From: Calliphora vicina
Lineage: Eukaryota > Arthropoda > Insecta > Diptera > Calliphoridae
NCBI RefSeq assembly: GCF_958450345.1
Contig: NC_088783.1
Span: 85,209,895 to 85,273,894, forward strand
Length of the DNA: 64,000 nt
Direction of reading: 5' to 3'
Below are positions 11,501-24,081 of this stretch, one piece after another. Numbering within the stretch: the first letter of the stretch is position 1; each line of letters opens with the position of its first letter. A program made the translations under genes and the position numbers. Under the pieces are notes generated by a model. That model saw only the letters and a program-made list of their open reading frames with translations. It had not been told where the DNA came from and ran no database searches.

Positions 11501-13050
11501 CTCACCGGGTTAAACTAGTATGTTGTATATATTTGATTTTTAAAGTTTTTCTATTTAAAAATAACAACTCTGGCGTATGTGTGATTCGTAGTAGAATTTA
11601 GAACAAGCGAAAATCTCTCATACTTACAAGTGGTTTGTTCAAATCAACTAAATGTGGATGTATGGATTGTTTCGGAATGATGAATGTCTGAGAGCCAAAG
11701 AAGCCAAAGTATGTAAAAGTACTAAACAGTGAAAAATAAACAAAATGAGTTTTGTAAAATTATGCAGACACAAACATAGCAAACGTACAACTTTTTATGG
11801 CTGCCTGATTATATGTGTGTGCAAAGAAAATACATTCATTACATCAGGGATCTAGTAGGCCTTATTAGATATTTCAAAATATCATATTGCTCTTATAGCC
11901 TGACTCCTTACATTTATGAAATCATCAAATCAATTCTATAAATTTTTCATAGGTCCTATGTGCTGCTAGCAGTGCAGTACTTTTACTACCTACAAGATAA
12001 TGGATAATGCAGTGGTTATTAGGCAGCTTAAAGTGATATTCATTGAGACAGTATTAATTTTGGTGTAATTAAAATTTGACTATTTTTACAAAATCTGCTT
12101 CACAATTATTTTATTTATTTCAATTTGGGAAGAAATTTTAGAATCTCGATGCTACATTATTTAATTTAAAGATGAACTTAGTATTTTTTTTTTTAAAAAT
12201 CTATATTTTCGACCATTGCCTGAAGTGAGGTGTATATTTATACCGATTTAGAATTATAAGTTATTTTTGTACCTAGTTTTGATCAGTATTACAATTTGTT
12301 TAAAAACCTTTGTGAGAAATGTAAAATAATAATTAAGCATATTGTCATACTACTAACTAAATGTGGTTAATTGACACACTGTATCTCACCTTGTGATAGA
12401 GATTGCACTCCTAAAGCAATCGGGCAAGTAGTTTGGAAGAGACAGATTTATTACCACTTTTCATCAGATCGACACAACTGTGCTCGATTTAAATGGAATC
12501 ATCAGGGTTCTCGCCAGTCTGTCTGTTGAATATTTGGCTTTGTTTTACAAACCTTTTACTCCTTATCCAGGTTGCGCCATGTACACTCTAGCCGCGACAT
12601 GCCCAAATCATATCTAAACATTAATGTCAAATTCTAATTAATAAAGGCAATTAAATGGATAATTAACACGTTTTTCTCTGTTTTATTTCAATTTACAGTT
12701 CTCCGTCTCTCTAAAAAACACATTTTATTATTATGGATTTTTATAGTTTTATTTTGATAGTATTTGTAAATCTTCATTAAATACTGGAAATCATATTTTT
12801 TGTTGTTAATTTTTCCAAATTTGGAAATTTACCATAGTACTTTTGCTTGAATTACTTGGAATTTATACAAAAATTCGGGATTTTGTAATCACAAATTCCG
12901 GGCTGCGGGAATTTTCAATCCACAGAATAGTAAAAGAGTAATTTTAGCATGGCATAACCCGCACTCCTAAAGCAGGGTCAATGGAAACACCTTTTTAAAA
13001 CGTTGCAGGTGATATCGGGGAGACACTTTGGGCATAGAGAGCAGCTTTAG
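11501..13050. other. Non-coding stretch
   Basis: No gene is recognised. The 14-mer gcactcctaaagca occurs at about 12406 and again at about 12962, and may mark a retroelement remnant. The part at 12400-12610 is less AT-rich than its surroundings but has no open frame or family I recognise. Confidence 0.4.
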
Positions 13051-13054
13051 CAAT

Positions 13055-14440
13055 TTAGATTAGGTTATGTTATTAAGGCCAGCCCACTTGGGTCCATAAA
13101 TTGGTCCCTTTGTGATACCCTAAGGATCAGGCTTAGGTCTTCAAGAGGTCCTTCACATGTCAGTAGATAGATCCGCTAGGTCATGCAAAGAAAGACTGCC
13201 AATTGTCGCAGCCCGAACCCCCGATAGTGCAGGGTAAAGACAGAGGAGATATTAAATCGTTTCCTCCTTGTCTTCATCATAGCAACTTCTACAAAAGTCG
13301 TTGTATGGAGTGTTCAGTATCCTAGCATGCGCACCAATCAAGCAGTGTCCAGTAAGCACAGATATCGGAGTTCGCAGTTTAGCCCCGTGAGGGACTAGGC
13401 TCACTTGGCCCATTATTGACCATCATAGAATAATGGGCCAAGTGAGCGTCGATATCGAGCAATTCAGATCTGAGCAGACTCAAATAATTTACGCTGTATG
13501 AGTGATTTACCGGCATTCATGTACCAATCTGGATGTCGAGTAGATACCAGATAAGGATTTGATAGCAGGCTTACTGTCAGTACAGATACGGATATTCACA
13601 CGAAATAACCTATAATACTTCATCCAGTGTACCGCCCTTTTAATCGCTGAAATTTCAGTTTGAATTACACTACATTGATCCTGTAGCCAGAAACACACCT
13701 CTTCTGAAAATGGGGAATATAGAAGCCACCATCCACCCCAACCGCAGATTTAGAGCCATCGGTAAAAATGACAAACGTGTTCCTAGAAGAAGGTAACTCG
13801 CCCATCAAAGATATAGAGAAGCGTCTGTCAATAAAGAGCAAGGGAGTGCAGTAGTCAATGTTAATAGGGAGATAAGGTACACTTCCCAAAACAGACGCCT
13901 AATTTTTGGCCAATTGTTTGGCCATGAGATCAGCCGCTAGCCAGTGCATCATAACGAGCAGATCACAACATGGAGTGCTTCGTTGTGCACCCGTATTCAT
14001 TAATGAAGAGATTTGCAGAATTCTCTCAATCATCCCACAATAGGTGGATTTACTTAGAGCCTTCCACCATACAAGTGCTCCATACATTAGTACGGGCTTT
14101 ACCACCATGTCGAAAACCCATTTTGAGTTCTCGAATGGCCCTTCTGCAGGCATAAATAGCGATAGCCGTCTTGGACGCTCTCGCATGGATATTCGGTCTC
14201 CAGGATAGCTTAGAGTCTAGAATAATTCCCAGATACTTAGCAATTTCCGAGAGCTTAAGTTCCACTCCGTTAAAGCGCGGTAATAAGAACGAGGGGATTT
14301 TGTACCTTCTTGAAAAAAGTACAAACTCCATTTTCCCTGGATTCACACAAAGTCCACTAACATTGCTCCACTGGCTGAGTGTTCTAAGTGAAGTTTGTAG
14401 GCATAAACAGATCTGACCTTCATGTAGTCATGCTGAGACA
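13055..14440 (-). pseudogene. RNase-H-bearing LINE, 3' end of ORF2 (broken)
   Basis: Read on the minus strand, the pieces follow the order of an I/LOA/R1-type LINE ORF2. The RT thumb is at 14050-14346 (NPGKMEFVLFSRRYKIP, then KYLGIILDSKLSW). An RNase H domain follows at 13507-13889, with FTDGS, the second acidic block QTEISAIKRAV and the third, ICTDSKPAIKSL. A C-terminal CxxC zinc-binding region (CRSCYDED...LLCLYPALSGVR) is at about 13200-13300. Frames shift near 13680, 13890 and 14050 and there are in-frame stops, so it is dead. The 3' end is close to ataacataacctaat (about 13060) with no clear poly(A). A second copy lies at 37512-37821 plus 41083-41990. Confidence 0.8.
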
Positions 14441-16570
14441 TAGAAAGTCGGTTCGGGTCAATCGATGAACTTCAAAAGGCCTTGCGTAAGGCCTCTTTAT
14501 CATTTATTTTAGTCAGTCGTAATTGCAATGAGTACGTTCACATACAACTGATGTTCTGTTTATTTATGCTTGTGCGTCCATGTCAATTGCTTTGATTTCA
14601 AACACCAACCAGTTGATGCTTTAGTCCTTGCCACAATTATTTTGGTATTTTTGGTAACTGCTGCTGATTTTCATCTGAAGTTGCAATCCGTTCTCGTTTT
14701 TGCTGTTTAGTTGTTCATTTGTTTGGTCTATTTTTTTTTGTGTTTGACATACATACAGATCTCTGTAAATGAAAATGAAACTGAAACGGATGAAATTACT
14801 GTTCTTGCCAATTCCCTTCCCACTTCTCATTTCAGCAGTGTCATGTCAGTCTGTTGATGTTAGTAGTAAATGTGTGGTGTGTAGGGTTTAACTAAATGCG
14901 AATTTCTTGTTTATTTTGTAACTACTCTGCTACAACATGGTTTAGATACATATGTATGTTTGTATGTATGTATGAAAATATGTTTGTATCTATTTATGTA
15001 CGTATAAATGTGATGAGATTCATTCTAATAAACCAAACACCAGTTTCGCAAACACTAGAAAAAAAATTCCATGAAAAGTTGTTTAAAGTGTTTTGGCCAG
15101 TTTTTGTTTGTTTAGTTACGAGTTCTTTTACAGATGAAACTTTTCTCTGAGTCAAATATTCTTTATTAATATTTTGTTTGCTAATAATGTGTTGGGAATA
15201 TTCTTGCCCCCTTCCCGCACTTAAAACTAAGATTAAAGAATATTAAAGGAAAAACGGAAAGCGTAAAAAGTTTTTCCCATTATATCCGGTTTGTTTGTTT
15301 TTATAAACAACAACAAATTTGAGTAGGATAAACTTTTCCTCATTTCACTTTGTTTTTTTTTTTTTGTTTGTTTGTATTCCTTGTTTCCCTTTTTTCTTAA
15401 TCTTTACGGTGAAGGAAGGAGTTCAGGTTGTATGATTTATCTCTTCTTTTATTAATTTGATGAAGGCATTACTTATGTGGGTTCCGGAGAATTTAAGAAA
15501 GTTTAATCTTTAGTAAATATTCACACTTTCTAACACTTGTGTTGCACAGATCCATACATACATACATATGTATGTACATCACAGCAGCTACATGATGTTT
15601 ATTTTGTAGTAGAAAGTATTAGAATTTGAAATAAAACATGTTTAAATTTTTAATGAAATTGAACTGAGTGTCTGTATATGTATTCTGTGTTATATGTGTT
15701 TATTTAGTGTTTAAGACACATTATATTATAAAATCAAATAGAATATAGATCTTGTTGTGATGATCTGCAATTTATTTTTCTCTCTATTTGTTCATTTTGT
15801 GCCAGTTACCACAGCATTCAAGTAGTGTGTGTTTTAACATTACGAAAAACCAAAAGTTTCCTTGGCAATAAATATAAATTTTCTTTAACAAACAATGAAG
15901 AATGTAAGAAAACAACATATGTACAACAGACATTTAGAACATTCATTTCGTATACCAAACGAAGACAAATGCATCTATTTTTATATAAACCATGTACTCG
16001 TATCTAGAAATAACACAATTATATCTATCCGGTGGAAGAACATATTTATTCATTTGTTTTACATAACGTGACCAAAAATACCGCAGTTTTTGCGACAATA
16101 TACCACTTTATTAAGGCTGAACTCTCCTAAAATTGATATCCCACTTCTATAACTAAAAATCTATATTTTTGATACAAATTTAAATCGACCACCATTTTCA
16201 ATAATTACACTACAATACAAAATAAAAGGGAAGCAGGTGCAAATCATCTTTTTAATACAATCTTGACTCACTGAAAACGAACGTAGAATTCAACTGAATG
16301 CTTTAAAAACTTTTTACGGTTTTGAAATCTACGAAAATAAGTTTTAATATTGGCCTCTAATTAGAAGTTAAAATAAAGTTATTAATTTCATTAATATTTT
16401 TAACTCGAAAATAATTTTTTATTCAAATGAATAACGTTTTACAGTTTAGAATAAAAAATTATTCGATCAATAATTGTATTATAATCGAATATTCGAATAA
16501 ATTTGTTGTAATACCAAAAATTTATAATATAAATCAAAGATGTTCATCATTGAACATTTCATTAGAATGA
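14441..16570. other. Non-coding stretch with minor simple repeats
   Basis: No gene recognised. There is a small (TATG)n tract at about 14950-14976 and tacatacatacatatgtatgt at 15554. Open frames of 60-84 codons are isolated and unsupported. Host single-copy sequence is possible but nothing shows it. Confidence 0.4.
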
Positions 16571-16574
16571 AACA

Positions 16575-16866
16575 TTTGTACAATATAAATTTATTCAAAA
16601 TATTGGCCATTGTTAGCTATGACCATTTCCCAGCTTTCTGGCAACAAAGTGAAGCGTAACCAGTTCTGCATCGAAACAAAAAGTAGTCGGAGGGGAGATG
16701 GTGCAGACTATAATGCGTGTGAGGCAAAGTATTGCAACATGTGGACCAGAGTTGTCATGTATGAATATGCCGCATATTCTGGCCATTTTTCAGCCAATGC
16801 TCGCTTCAAACAAATCAGTTGCGTTCGGTAAAGGTTCCCTATGATGGTCTGGTCAGATCTCAGTAG
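16575..16866 (-). pseudogene. mariner transposase, C-terminal half (split by hAT)
   Basis: The minus strand encodes, after the insertion point, ELLRSDQTIIGNLYRTQL, then LKRALAEKWPEY, HDNSGPHVA (the mariner HDNARPHVA block containing a catalytic Asp), and finally LPESWEMVIANNGQYFE followed by a stop, in a shifted frame. These are the expected order and motifs of a mariner transposase. The PHxPYSPDLAPSDYHLF region with the third Asp is missing or decayed between them. The N-terminal half continues at 21825-21975 on the far side of a 4.9-kb insertion. Confidence 0.85.
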
Positions 16867-17110
16867 CTCATAATTAGGGTATTCAATTAATCGGGTTTCT
16901 GGTTTAATCGGTTAATCGAGCAAATAATTAATCGGGGTTTAGATTTTTTTTTTCATCATTTATTTATTTATTGTATCTTCATTATTTAATTAACTAACAA
17001 TAAGTGGTTCAAATCTTATATCTAATAATTATTATTTAATTAGTCCAGCCAGTGCCGGACGAAAAAATTTTGTATTCATGGTTGTTTTGGTTAAATTGGC
17101 ATTCTTCCTT

Positions 17111-17953
17111 CTAGATTAGTTCAGCTGTGTCCCTCCTTCTTAATCGAGTGTGGCTACGGTTATCTAATATGTTGCGGGCCAGCGGGTTTGGGTGAACTTC
17201 GTGTTTTTTTAAATATTTTTGTACATTTTTCGAGATTTCAGTTTTTACAATGGGCACGTTTAGATCTTTGTGTAAATTCGCGTTTTTGATATACCAAGGG
17301 GCAACTGTAATCATTCTTAGAAACTTGTTTTGGCGTCTTTGGATCGTTTCTACATTTGACGCTGAGGCCGTGCCCCATAACTGTATGCCATAACACCATA
17401 TCGGTTTTATGATCATGTTATAAAGTAGAAGTTTACAATCTAAACTAAGCGTGAAGTTTCTGCCAATAAGCCAATTAATTTGAATTGATTTCAATTTCAT
17501 TTGAGTCAACTTTGCATCTATATGACTTTTCCATGTAAGGCGACGATCGAGATGTATTCCGAGGTATTTCACTTCCGATTGTTGAATTATTGTTTGGTTA
17601 TTGATATGAATAGGGGGGCATGATTCTCTACGCAATGTAAATGTTATGTGTGTACATTTTTGCTCGTTGACTTTAATTTTCCATTGTTTTAACCATTTTT
17701 CTAATTCAAATATGTGGTTTTGTATATAACGAGACGCTTGTTGAGGGTTTTCATGAATGCTTAGAATAGCAGTATCATCAGCAAAGGTTGATGTATGAGT
17801 GCGATTGTTAGTTGGCATATCAGACGAATATATCAAATATAAAAAATGTCCCAGAATACTGCCTTGGGGGACTATAGCTTCAATGGGTTGTGCAGTACTT
17901 AAAAAGTTTCCCTCTTTAACCTTAAAAGTTCTATCAGTTAAATAGCTTTCCAA
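17111..17953 (-). pseudogene. Jockey-like LINE reverse transcriptase, 5'-truncated
   Basis: An intact 280-codon frame covers the C-terminal half of ORF2. PQGSILG (residues 29-35) is RT block 4, FADD (57-60) is the catalytic block 5 motif, KYLGIHLD (about 129-136) is the Jockey-clade thumb motif, and PIWCYGIQLWG follows. It ends at a natural stop, then about 160 bp of 3' UTR, then a run of T on the plus strand (16944-16953), which is the poly(A) tail. The 5' side is cut off near 17955-17990 where hAT-like sequence (cgattaaccgaat) resumes, the standard outcome of incomplete target-primed reverse transcription. Not autonomous: the palm is partial and ORF1 and the endonuclease are missing. Confidence 0.85.
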
Positions 17954-18080
17954 CAGCTTATGTGTGTTTGCGGGTAAATTTTGACTCAGTTTGTATATTA
18001 ATTTTAAATTATTCGATTAACCGAATAATTTCTATTTTAATTTTAAATTTAAGAAAAACACGATTTTTTTTGTACATATA

Positions 18081-20512
18081 CATTAGAGTGACAGCCGATT
18101 TTTTTTTTTTAGATTTCAAAGAGTGCCGGATGGAATATTGTGACACTAGGCCTAATTGTTAAGTGCTGAAAATTTGAGCCAAATCGGGCAACGATTTCTG
18201 GACGCGCATCGAGGTCAAAGTTCAGATATATGCAAAATTTTACTGTTAATATGGAATAAATAGGTGAAACTCGTTAACTTTCTGCATTGTTTTCTAGAAA
18301 TATGTAGATTTATTTATATTAATGAATATTGCATTAAAAAAAATTTTGGAAATTAACCCTGTATCTCCTTTGGTTCAAAATGACCCAAAAACTGTATTAT
18401 CGCCAAAATTAGAAAAAAATGCAAATTTTTTAGTTTTTGAAAAAATTTTGCTACTAAATAAATACTTTTGCAATTGAATGCAAAAGAATCGAAATGTGTA
18501 CGTAATAATCGTTGTAATGAGATATAAATGACAAAATTTGATTAAAAAATTTTAAAGTTATTACAAATTCGCCAGACCATTAACATGTTTCAGGCCACTT
18601 GAACAAACAATTTAGGAAAAAAATTAAAATATTTCGAGAAAAATTAAAATGAAAGCTCATTTTTACTTAAAATATGTCAATATTTACTTGTATATGAGTT
18701 TTTATCTTCGTAGGATACCGTTAACCTATTCGCAGGTATAGACAAAAAAAATAATTTTTTTAACTGCTGTTTCAAAACTACATTTTCAAATTTTTAAAAA
18801 TTTTGTTTAACAAATTTCAGATTTTTTCGATCATCACATTGGGGTTTATTGAGATCAAAATAGGGAATAAAAATATGAAAAAATTATGTCAATACCTCTT
18901 ACAGTTTTTCCGTACCTGCGATTTAAATTTTGCGTTTTTCAAGAAAAACTAATTTTTTGTCCATATTTAGGCGAATGAGCCCAATTTCCTTACTGTTATA
19001 AATTTTAAGTAAAATTTATTCATAGTATTATAATCCTGGTAATTTTAAATATGGTCTGAAAGTTTTACTAAAATCGGAAAACGATAACCTTTGAATCGTG
19101 AAGGTCAAAAGTCAAATTTTTCAATATTTGGATTTCTAATGAAAAGATAGCGAAATGTTATATATTTTTGGGCCGATTTTAATGCAACTTAAGGAAAATA
19201 TAACATAAAGTCCAGAATTTAAAATAACAGCACAAAAATGGAAATTAACCCTTAGCAGCACTTGGGGTCCAAATTACCCTCAACTTTTAAAATCACGAAA
19301 AACACAACCATTTTGACCCCAAGTCCTCTTAAAGGTTAAAATCCATTTTTGCACTGTTGTTGTAAATGCTAGACCCCAATATATATTTTCCTCAAGTTTC
19401 ATGAAAATCGTCCCAAAAATATATAACATTTCGCTATCTTTTCATTAGAAATTCCAAATATTGAAAAATTTTACTTTTGACCTTCACGATTCAAAGGTTA
19501 TCGTTTTCCGATTTTAGTCAAACTTTCAGACCATATTTAAAATTACCAGGATTATAATACTATGAATAAGTTTTACTTAAAATTTATAACAGTAAGAAAT
19601 TTGGGCTCATTCGCCTAAATATGGACAAAAAATTAGTTTTTCTTGAAAAACGCAAAATTTAAATCGCAGGTACGGAAAAACTGTAAGAGGTATTGACATA
19701 ATTTTTTCATATTTTTATTCCCTATTTTGATCTCAATAAACCTCAATGTGATGATCGAAAAAATCTGAAATTTGTTTAACAAATTTTTTAAAAATTTGAA
19801 AATGGAGTTTTGAAACAGCCGTTAAAAAAAAATATTTTTTTTGGCCATACCTGCTATTAGGTTAACGGTATCCTACGAAGACAAAAACTCATATACAAGT
19901 AAATATGGATATATTTTAAGTAAAAATGAGATTTTATTTTAATTTTTCTCGAAATATCTTAATTTTTTTCCTAAGTTGTTTGTTCAAGTGGCCTGAAACA
20001 CGTTAATGGTCTGGCAAATTTGTAATAACTTTAAAATTTTTTAATCAAATTTTGTCATTTATATCTCATTACAACGATTATTACGTACATATTTCGATTC
20101 TTTTGCATTCAATTGCAAAAGTATTTATTTAGTAGCAATTTTTTTTCAAAAACTGAAAAATTTGCATTTTTCTCTAATTTTGGCTATAATACAGTTTTTG
20201 GGTCATTTTGAACCAAAGGAGATACAGGGTTAATTTCCAAATATTTTTTTTAGTGTAATATTCATTAATATAAATAAATCTACATATTTCTAGAAAACAA
20301 TGCAGAAAGTTAACGAGTTTCACCTATTTATTCCATATTAACAGTAAAATTTTGCATATATCTGAACTTTGACCTCGATGCGCGTCCAGAAATCGTTGCC
20401 CGATTTGGCTCAAATTTTCAGCACTTAACTTTTAGGCCCAGTGTCACAATATTCCACCCGGCACTCTTCTAAATTTTAACAAAAATTTTTTTCCATACAA
20501 CTGATTGTCACA
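18081..20512. mobile_element. 2.4-kb near-perfect palindromic (foldback) element
   Basis: The left arm (about 18081-19275) is reverse-complementary over essentially its full length to the right arm (about 19308-20512), around a short loop centred near 19292 (gcacttggggtcc...gaccccaagtcctc). The outer end reads attagagtgacagccgattt, then gagtgccggatggaatattg; the right end carries cacaatattccacccggcac and ttgtcaca. A solo arm of the same family at 23163-24081 keeps the outer end best (gctgtcactctaat). No coding capacity is seen. It sits inside the hAT element at 16875-21816. Confidence 0.85.
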
Positions 20513-20624
20513 TATAAGAATTTTATTAATAAGAAGAACAAAAAAAATAATAATTCAACAAAACAATAAATAAATTTATAGACATGTGAGTTTGTTTTAG
20601 GATTTTAGATAGATTTTTTGAAAT

Positions 20625-20995
20625 AATCTTTTAAACAAGGAATATAATTTAAATGCTTTACTTTTAAAAGATTTTTTTTTAGTTTTAATAAAACTTGACT
20701 TTAAAAAACTCTTCTAACTGATTGTAGATCTTGGGGAAATGGAAATTAAAGCATGATAAAGAATATCAAATTTCTCGGTTCTTTTTTTAGTTTTTTCTAA
20801 GCATATAAAATCCTCAATCATACCATTGCACAGTAGGTCATAATTAATTTCAGCCAAAGTTTTGGACCGATATGACTGAAATTTGGAATTTAGGAGTTTT
20901 TCATGAGCACGTACAGCAGGATTTTTTGATTTTGATTTTTTTGATTTGATGAAAATACGCAAGGGGTCTAACAAAATTTCGTGTAAGCCATTCAT
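20625..20995 (-). pseudogene. Probable decayed hAT transposase C-terminus
   Basis: A 93-codon frame (20714-20995) ends FDILYHALISISPRSTIS. Reading through the stop continues KSFLKSSFIKTKKKSFKSK. This pattern loosely resembles the hAT dimerisation region (P-x-S-x-x-SERxFSxxxxIxxxKR). Its position and strand suit the surrounding hAT element, whose own transposase this may be. The similarity is weak and judged by eye. Confidence 0.35.
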
Positions 20996-21824
20996 ACAAA
21001 ATCTTTCTTGAAAAAGTCGTTAATTTTATCGATCGTTTTGCGATAAATTGACGATAAATTTTTACAAAAAGTTTGTATATTTTGCTTTAACGAATCTAAA
21101 TCTTGTATTGAACATTATTTAAATAAATTTCACTGATAATAAAATTGTAAACAGCATAGATTTATTTCTTATTATTTTTTTCACATTAAAAAGTTCGCTA
21201 TATTTTAAGCTGAGGCTGTCTGAAAGAAAATGAAAAAACCGAAAAATAACAAAAAATAAATTCAGAATTATTTTACTAACACTTTTCATCAATGAAAAAC
21301 ACGGCAGTCCATGGCCAACATTATCAAAAGCTTATGCGAAGTTTATATTTATGGAAAAAGTCATTAATGTGAGGTTAGAATTAGACGTTTTGTTAACAAA
21401 AGCAATAACTTCCACCAAAATATTTTGTTATTTTTAATTACGTACTATCCCCTCTCTTTACCGCATTATTCACGATTTGCTTCTATTTGTTTAATAACTG
21501 ATAAAATAACGTTTTAATTCATATCAAAATTACACTTTTGGTGCTGCATTTTGAACGTTGCTTGCAAATGTCTACTTCTACTGCCCATAAATCAGCTGAT
21601 ATTTGTTTATTACAAAAACCAAATATGCAGTTATTTGCTTTGATTTATGCTTAATCAAAAGTCATTAACAAAAACATTATAATTGTTAGTGCAAAAAAAT
21701 ATTTTTGGCCTAGATATTGGTTTAAATTACCTAATGTACATTTTAGTACTTTTTGGATTTTTTTAGATTTTGAATACTTGGTTAACCGATTTACGGTTAA
21801 TCGATTGAATACCATACTCATAAT

Positions 21825-21975
21825 AGAGAATTTCCTTAGCGCCATGGTGTCGATTCGGCTGGTTGACCGGGCTTCACATACGATATCTTATGATTGTAAA
21901 TATACTCGTATGTTATTCGAGATTCCCGCTGTTGTTCTTCCTCATCACGCTTTTTGATAAAAATCATCTGGTCAC
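21825..21975 (-). pseudogene. mariner transposase, N-terminal-side piece
   Basis: The minus strand reads NHKISYVKPGQPAESTPWR immediately upstream of the hAT insertion, matching the mariner KxSWVxPGQPxxSTxxR block that precedes YYELL. The reading then hits a stop and a frame slip. Together with 16575-16866 it forms one disrupted mariner copy. Sequence beyond about 21975 is too decayed to assign, so the 5' end and inverted repeat are not located. Confidence 0.75.
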
Positions 21976-23162
21976 ATTAGTTAACCATATAAATTGGTGA
22001 TGTTACTAATATATGTATATCTACATTAGACCCGTTATTTAAAAAAAATTTAGTTCTTTAATATATTGAAAACAATTTTACTTTTAAATTAAGTAGATTG
22101 TTAATACATTCGATTTCTTCTACATAAGAATTATTTGTCTTGAATTTTGTCTGGATATTAATAATCTATAGGCAACTGTGAACAATAAAGCAATATTCTG
22201 AAAATACATTTGTAAAGGGACTATGTGAAGTTACTGAGTTTCAAACCAAATTGTCTGTGTTTACAGTAGACATTCGGATATAACATAGTCGTCTTAGATT
22301 TTCATAAGAACTCGAAGTATTGTACATGCTTTATTGGTTTTCAGATGAATATTTCTAGATATTATACACGGAACGACCTATGGCACTTATTTTGCACTTT
22401 TTCGATTTTTGAATGCTCCGAGTTCTAAAATTATTGTCTAAAATCCAAATGTTTAACATTTTATTATAACACCGTATAACGGCATTTTTAACACATGAAA
22501 TACACCATATACATATGAAAGCATATTCTCTATGCAGTAGTACTACATACTAAGTTTTGCAAATTCTGTTTCAAATATAAATTAATTTAATTTCTCCATT
22601 TGAAAAATAAAAACACTAAACTAATACTGCTAAATACATGAAATTATTGGGGTATTCAAACGGTCTGCTATTAAGTCATAATATCCTAATCTATTATGAT
22701 AGTTTAATCAAATTGTTGTTGTGTTTTAAATAAAAAAGTGTTATTTTATGACAAAACAATAAATATAGTTCAAAAAGACTTTTTAATTTAGAACTTTTTT
22801 GTTTAACTCTTTGCGGTTTAGTGGTCACTTTACTAACACCTTTTCTATAGTCTTTAAAATAAAGTTTATTGGCATCTATTACCATTTTGCTAAACAATTA
22901 TATTTTTTGAAGTCATCGTTTATGATGTTTTGCAAAACTTTGCTGTCAGGTACACTGGTTAGATAAATATATTAATTTGAAAATATTGGAAAAAATCTGT
23001 TTTTAAGAGATTCAATAAAAAAAGCACAGAGTGTTTATTGTTCATCGAATTCAGTTTTACTTTGCTATTTCGGTTGTTTGTCAAAAAATTTATTCAAAAA
23101 TAATGGATTTCAAAACAATTTATATGAAACAAAATTTTTTTATCATAGTTATTTTTAATCCT
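21976..23162. other. AT-rich non-coding stretch
   Basis: No gene. Positions 22485-22570 resemble 955-1030 (cacatgaaatacacc, atacatatgaaa, tactaagttttgc). Nothing else recognised. Confidence 0.4.
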
Positions 23163-24081
23163 TAAGTTTATGAATAGGTTTTACTTAAAATTTATAACAG
23201 TAAGAAAATTAATTCGCCAAAATATGGAAAAAAATTAGCTTTTCTTGAAAATCGCAAAATTTAAATCGCATGTACGGAAAAACTGTAAGAGGTATTGACA
23301 TAATTTTTTAATATTTTTATTCCCTATTATGATATCAATAAATCCCAATGTGATGATTAAAAAATTTAAAAATTAGAAAATGGAGATTTAAAACAACCGA
23401 AAAAAAAAATTTATTTTGTTTGGCCATACCTGCGAATAGGTTAACGGTATCCTACGAAGACTAAAACTCATACACAAGTAAATACGGATATATTTGAAAT
23501 AAAAATTAGCTTTTATTTTAATTTTTCTCGAAATATGTTAATTTTTCCTAAATTTCCTGTGTAAGTGGCCTGAGACACGTTAATGATCTGGGCAATTTGT
23601 AATAACTTTAACATTTTTTAAATTAACTTTTGTCATTTATACCTCATTGCAACGATAATTACGCACACATTTCGATTCTTTTGCATTCAATTTCAAAAGT
23701 ATTTATTTAGTAGCAAAATTTTTACAAAAACTGAAAATTTTGCATTTTTTCAGAATTTTGGCAATAAGACAGTTTCTGGGTAATTTAGACCCAAAGAAGA
23801 TACGGGGTTAATTTCCAAAAAAAATTTTAATGTAATATTCATTAATATAAATAAATCTACATATTTCTGGAAAAAATGCATAAAGTTAACAAGTTTTACC
23901 TATTTCTTCCATATAAATAGTAAAATTTTGCATATAGCTTTCAGCTATTTGACCTCGATGCAAGTCCAGAAATCGTTGACCGATTTGACTCAAATTTTCA
24001 GCACTTAACTTTTAGGACTAGTGTCACAATATTCCACCCGGCACTCTTTGAAATCTAAAAAAAATCTGCTGTCACTCTAAT
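23163..24081 (-). repeat. Solo arm of the 18-20.5 kb foldback family
   Basis: Corresponds in order to the right arm of the palindrome at 18081-20512, from tttacttaaaatttataaca to the outer end cccggcactctttgaaatct...gctgtcactctaat. It is more divergent than the two arms of that element are from each other, so it is an independent older copy. The opposite arm is absent. Confidence 0.75.

Larger units (their letters stand above)
16875..21816. mobile_element. hAT element with 8-bp target duplication inside mariner
   Basis: The ends are TAGGGTATTCAATTAATCGG (16875) and the inverse of TATGGTATTCAATCGATTAA (21816). Both fit the hAT end rule (YARNG) with one mismatch in 13 bases. CTCATAAT flanks both sides (16867-16874 and 21817-21824), and removing one copy plus the element rejoins the mariner sequence YYELL. 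Subterminal ttaatcgg/ccgattaa words repeat at both ends and near 18010. The element is inflated by a nested LINE (16944-17985) and a nested foldback (18081-20512); without them the hAT is roughly 1.5 kb. Confidence 0.85.

Noticed and set aside
12405..12975. Possible LTR pair marked by the repeated gcactcctaaagca
   Set aside because: Only about 14 bases match; no flanking similarity or duplication.
16867..24081. A single 6-kb element bounded by the attagagtgacagc end at 18083 and its inverse at 24081
   Set aside because: The hAT boundary at 21816 and mariner sequence at 21825 lie between them, so the 24081 end belongs to an independent solo arm.
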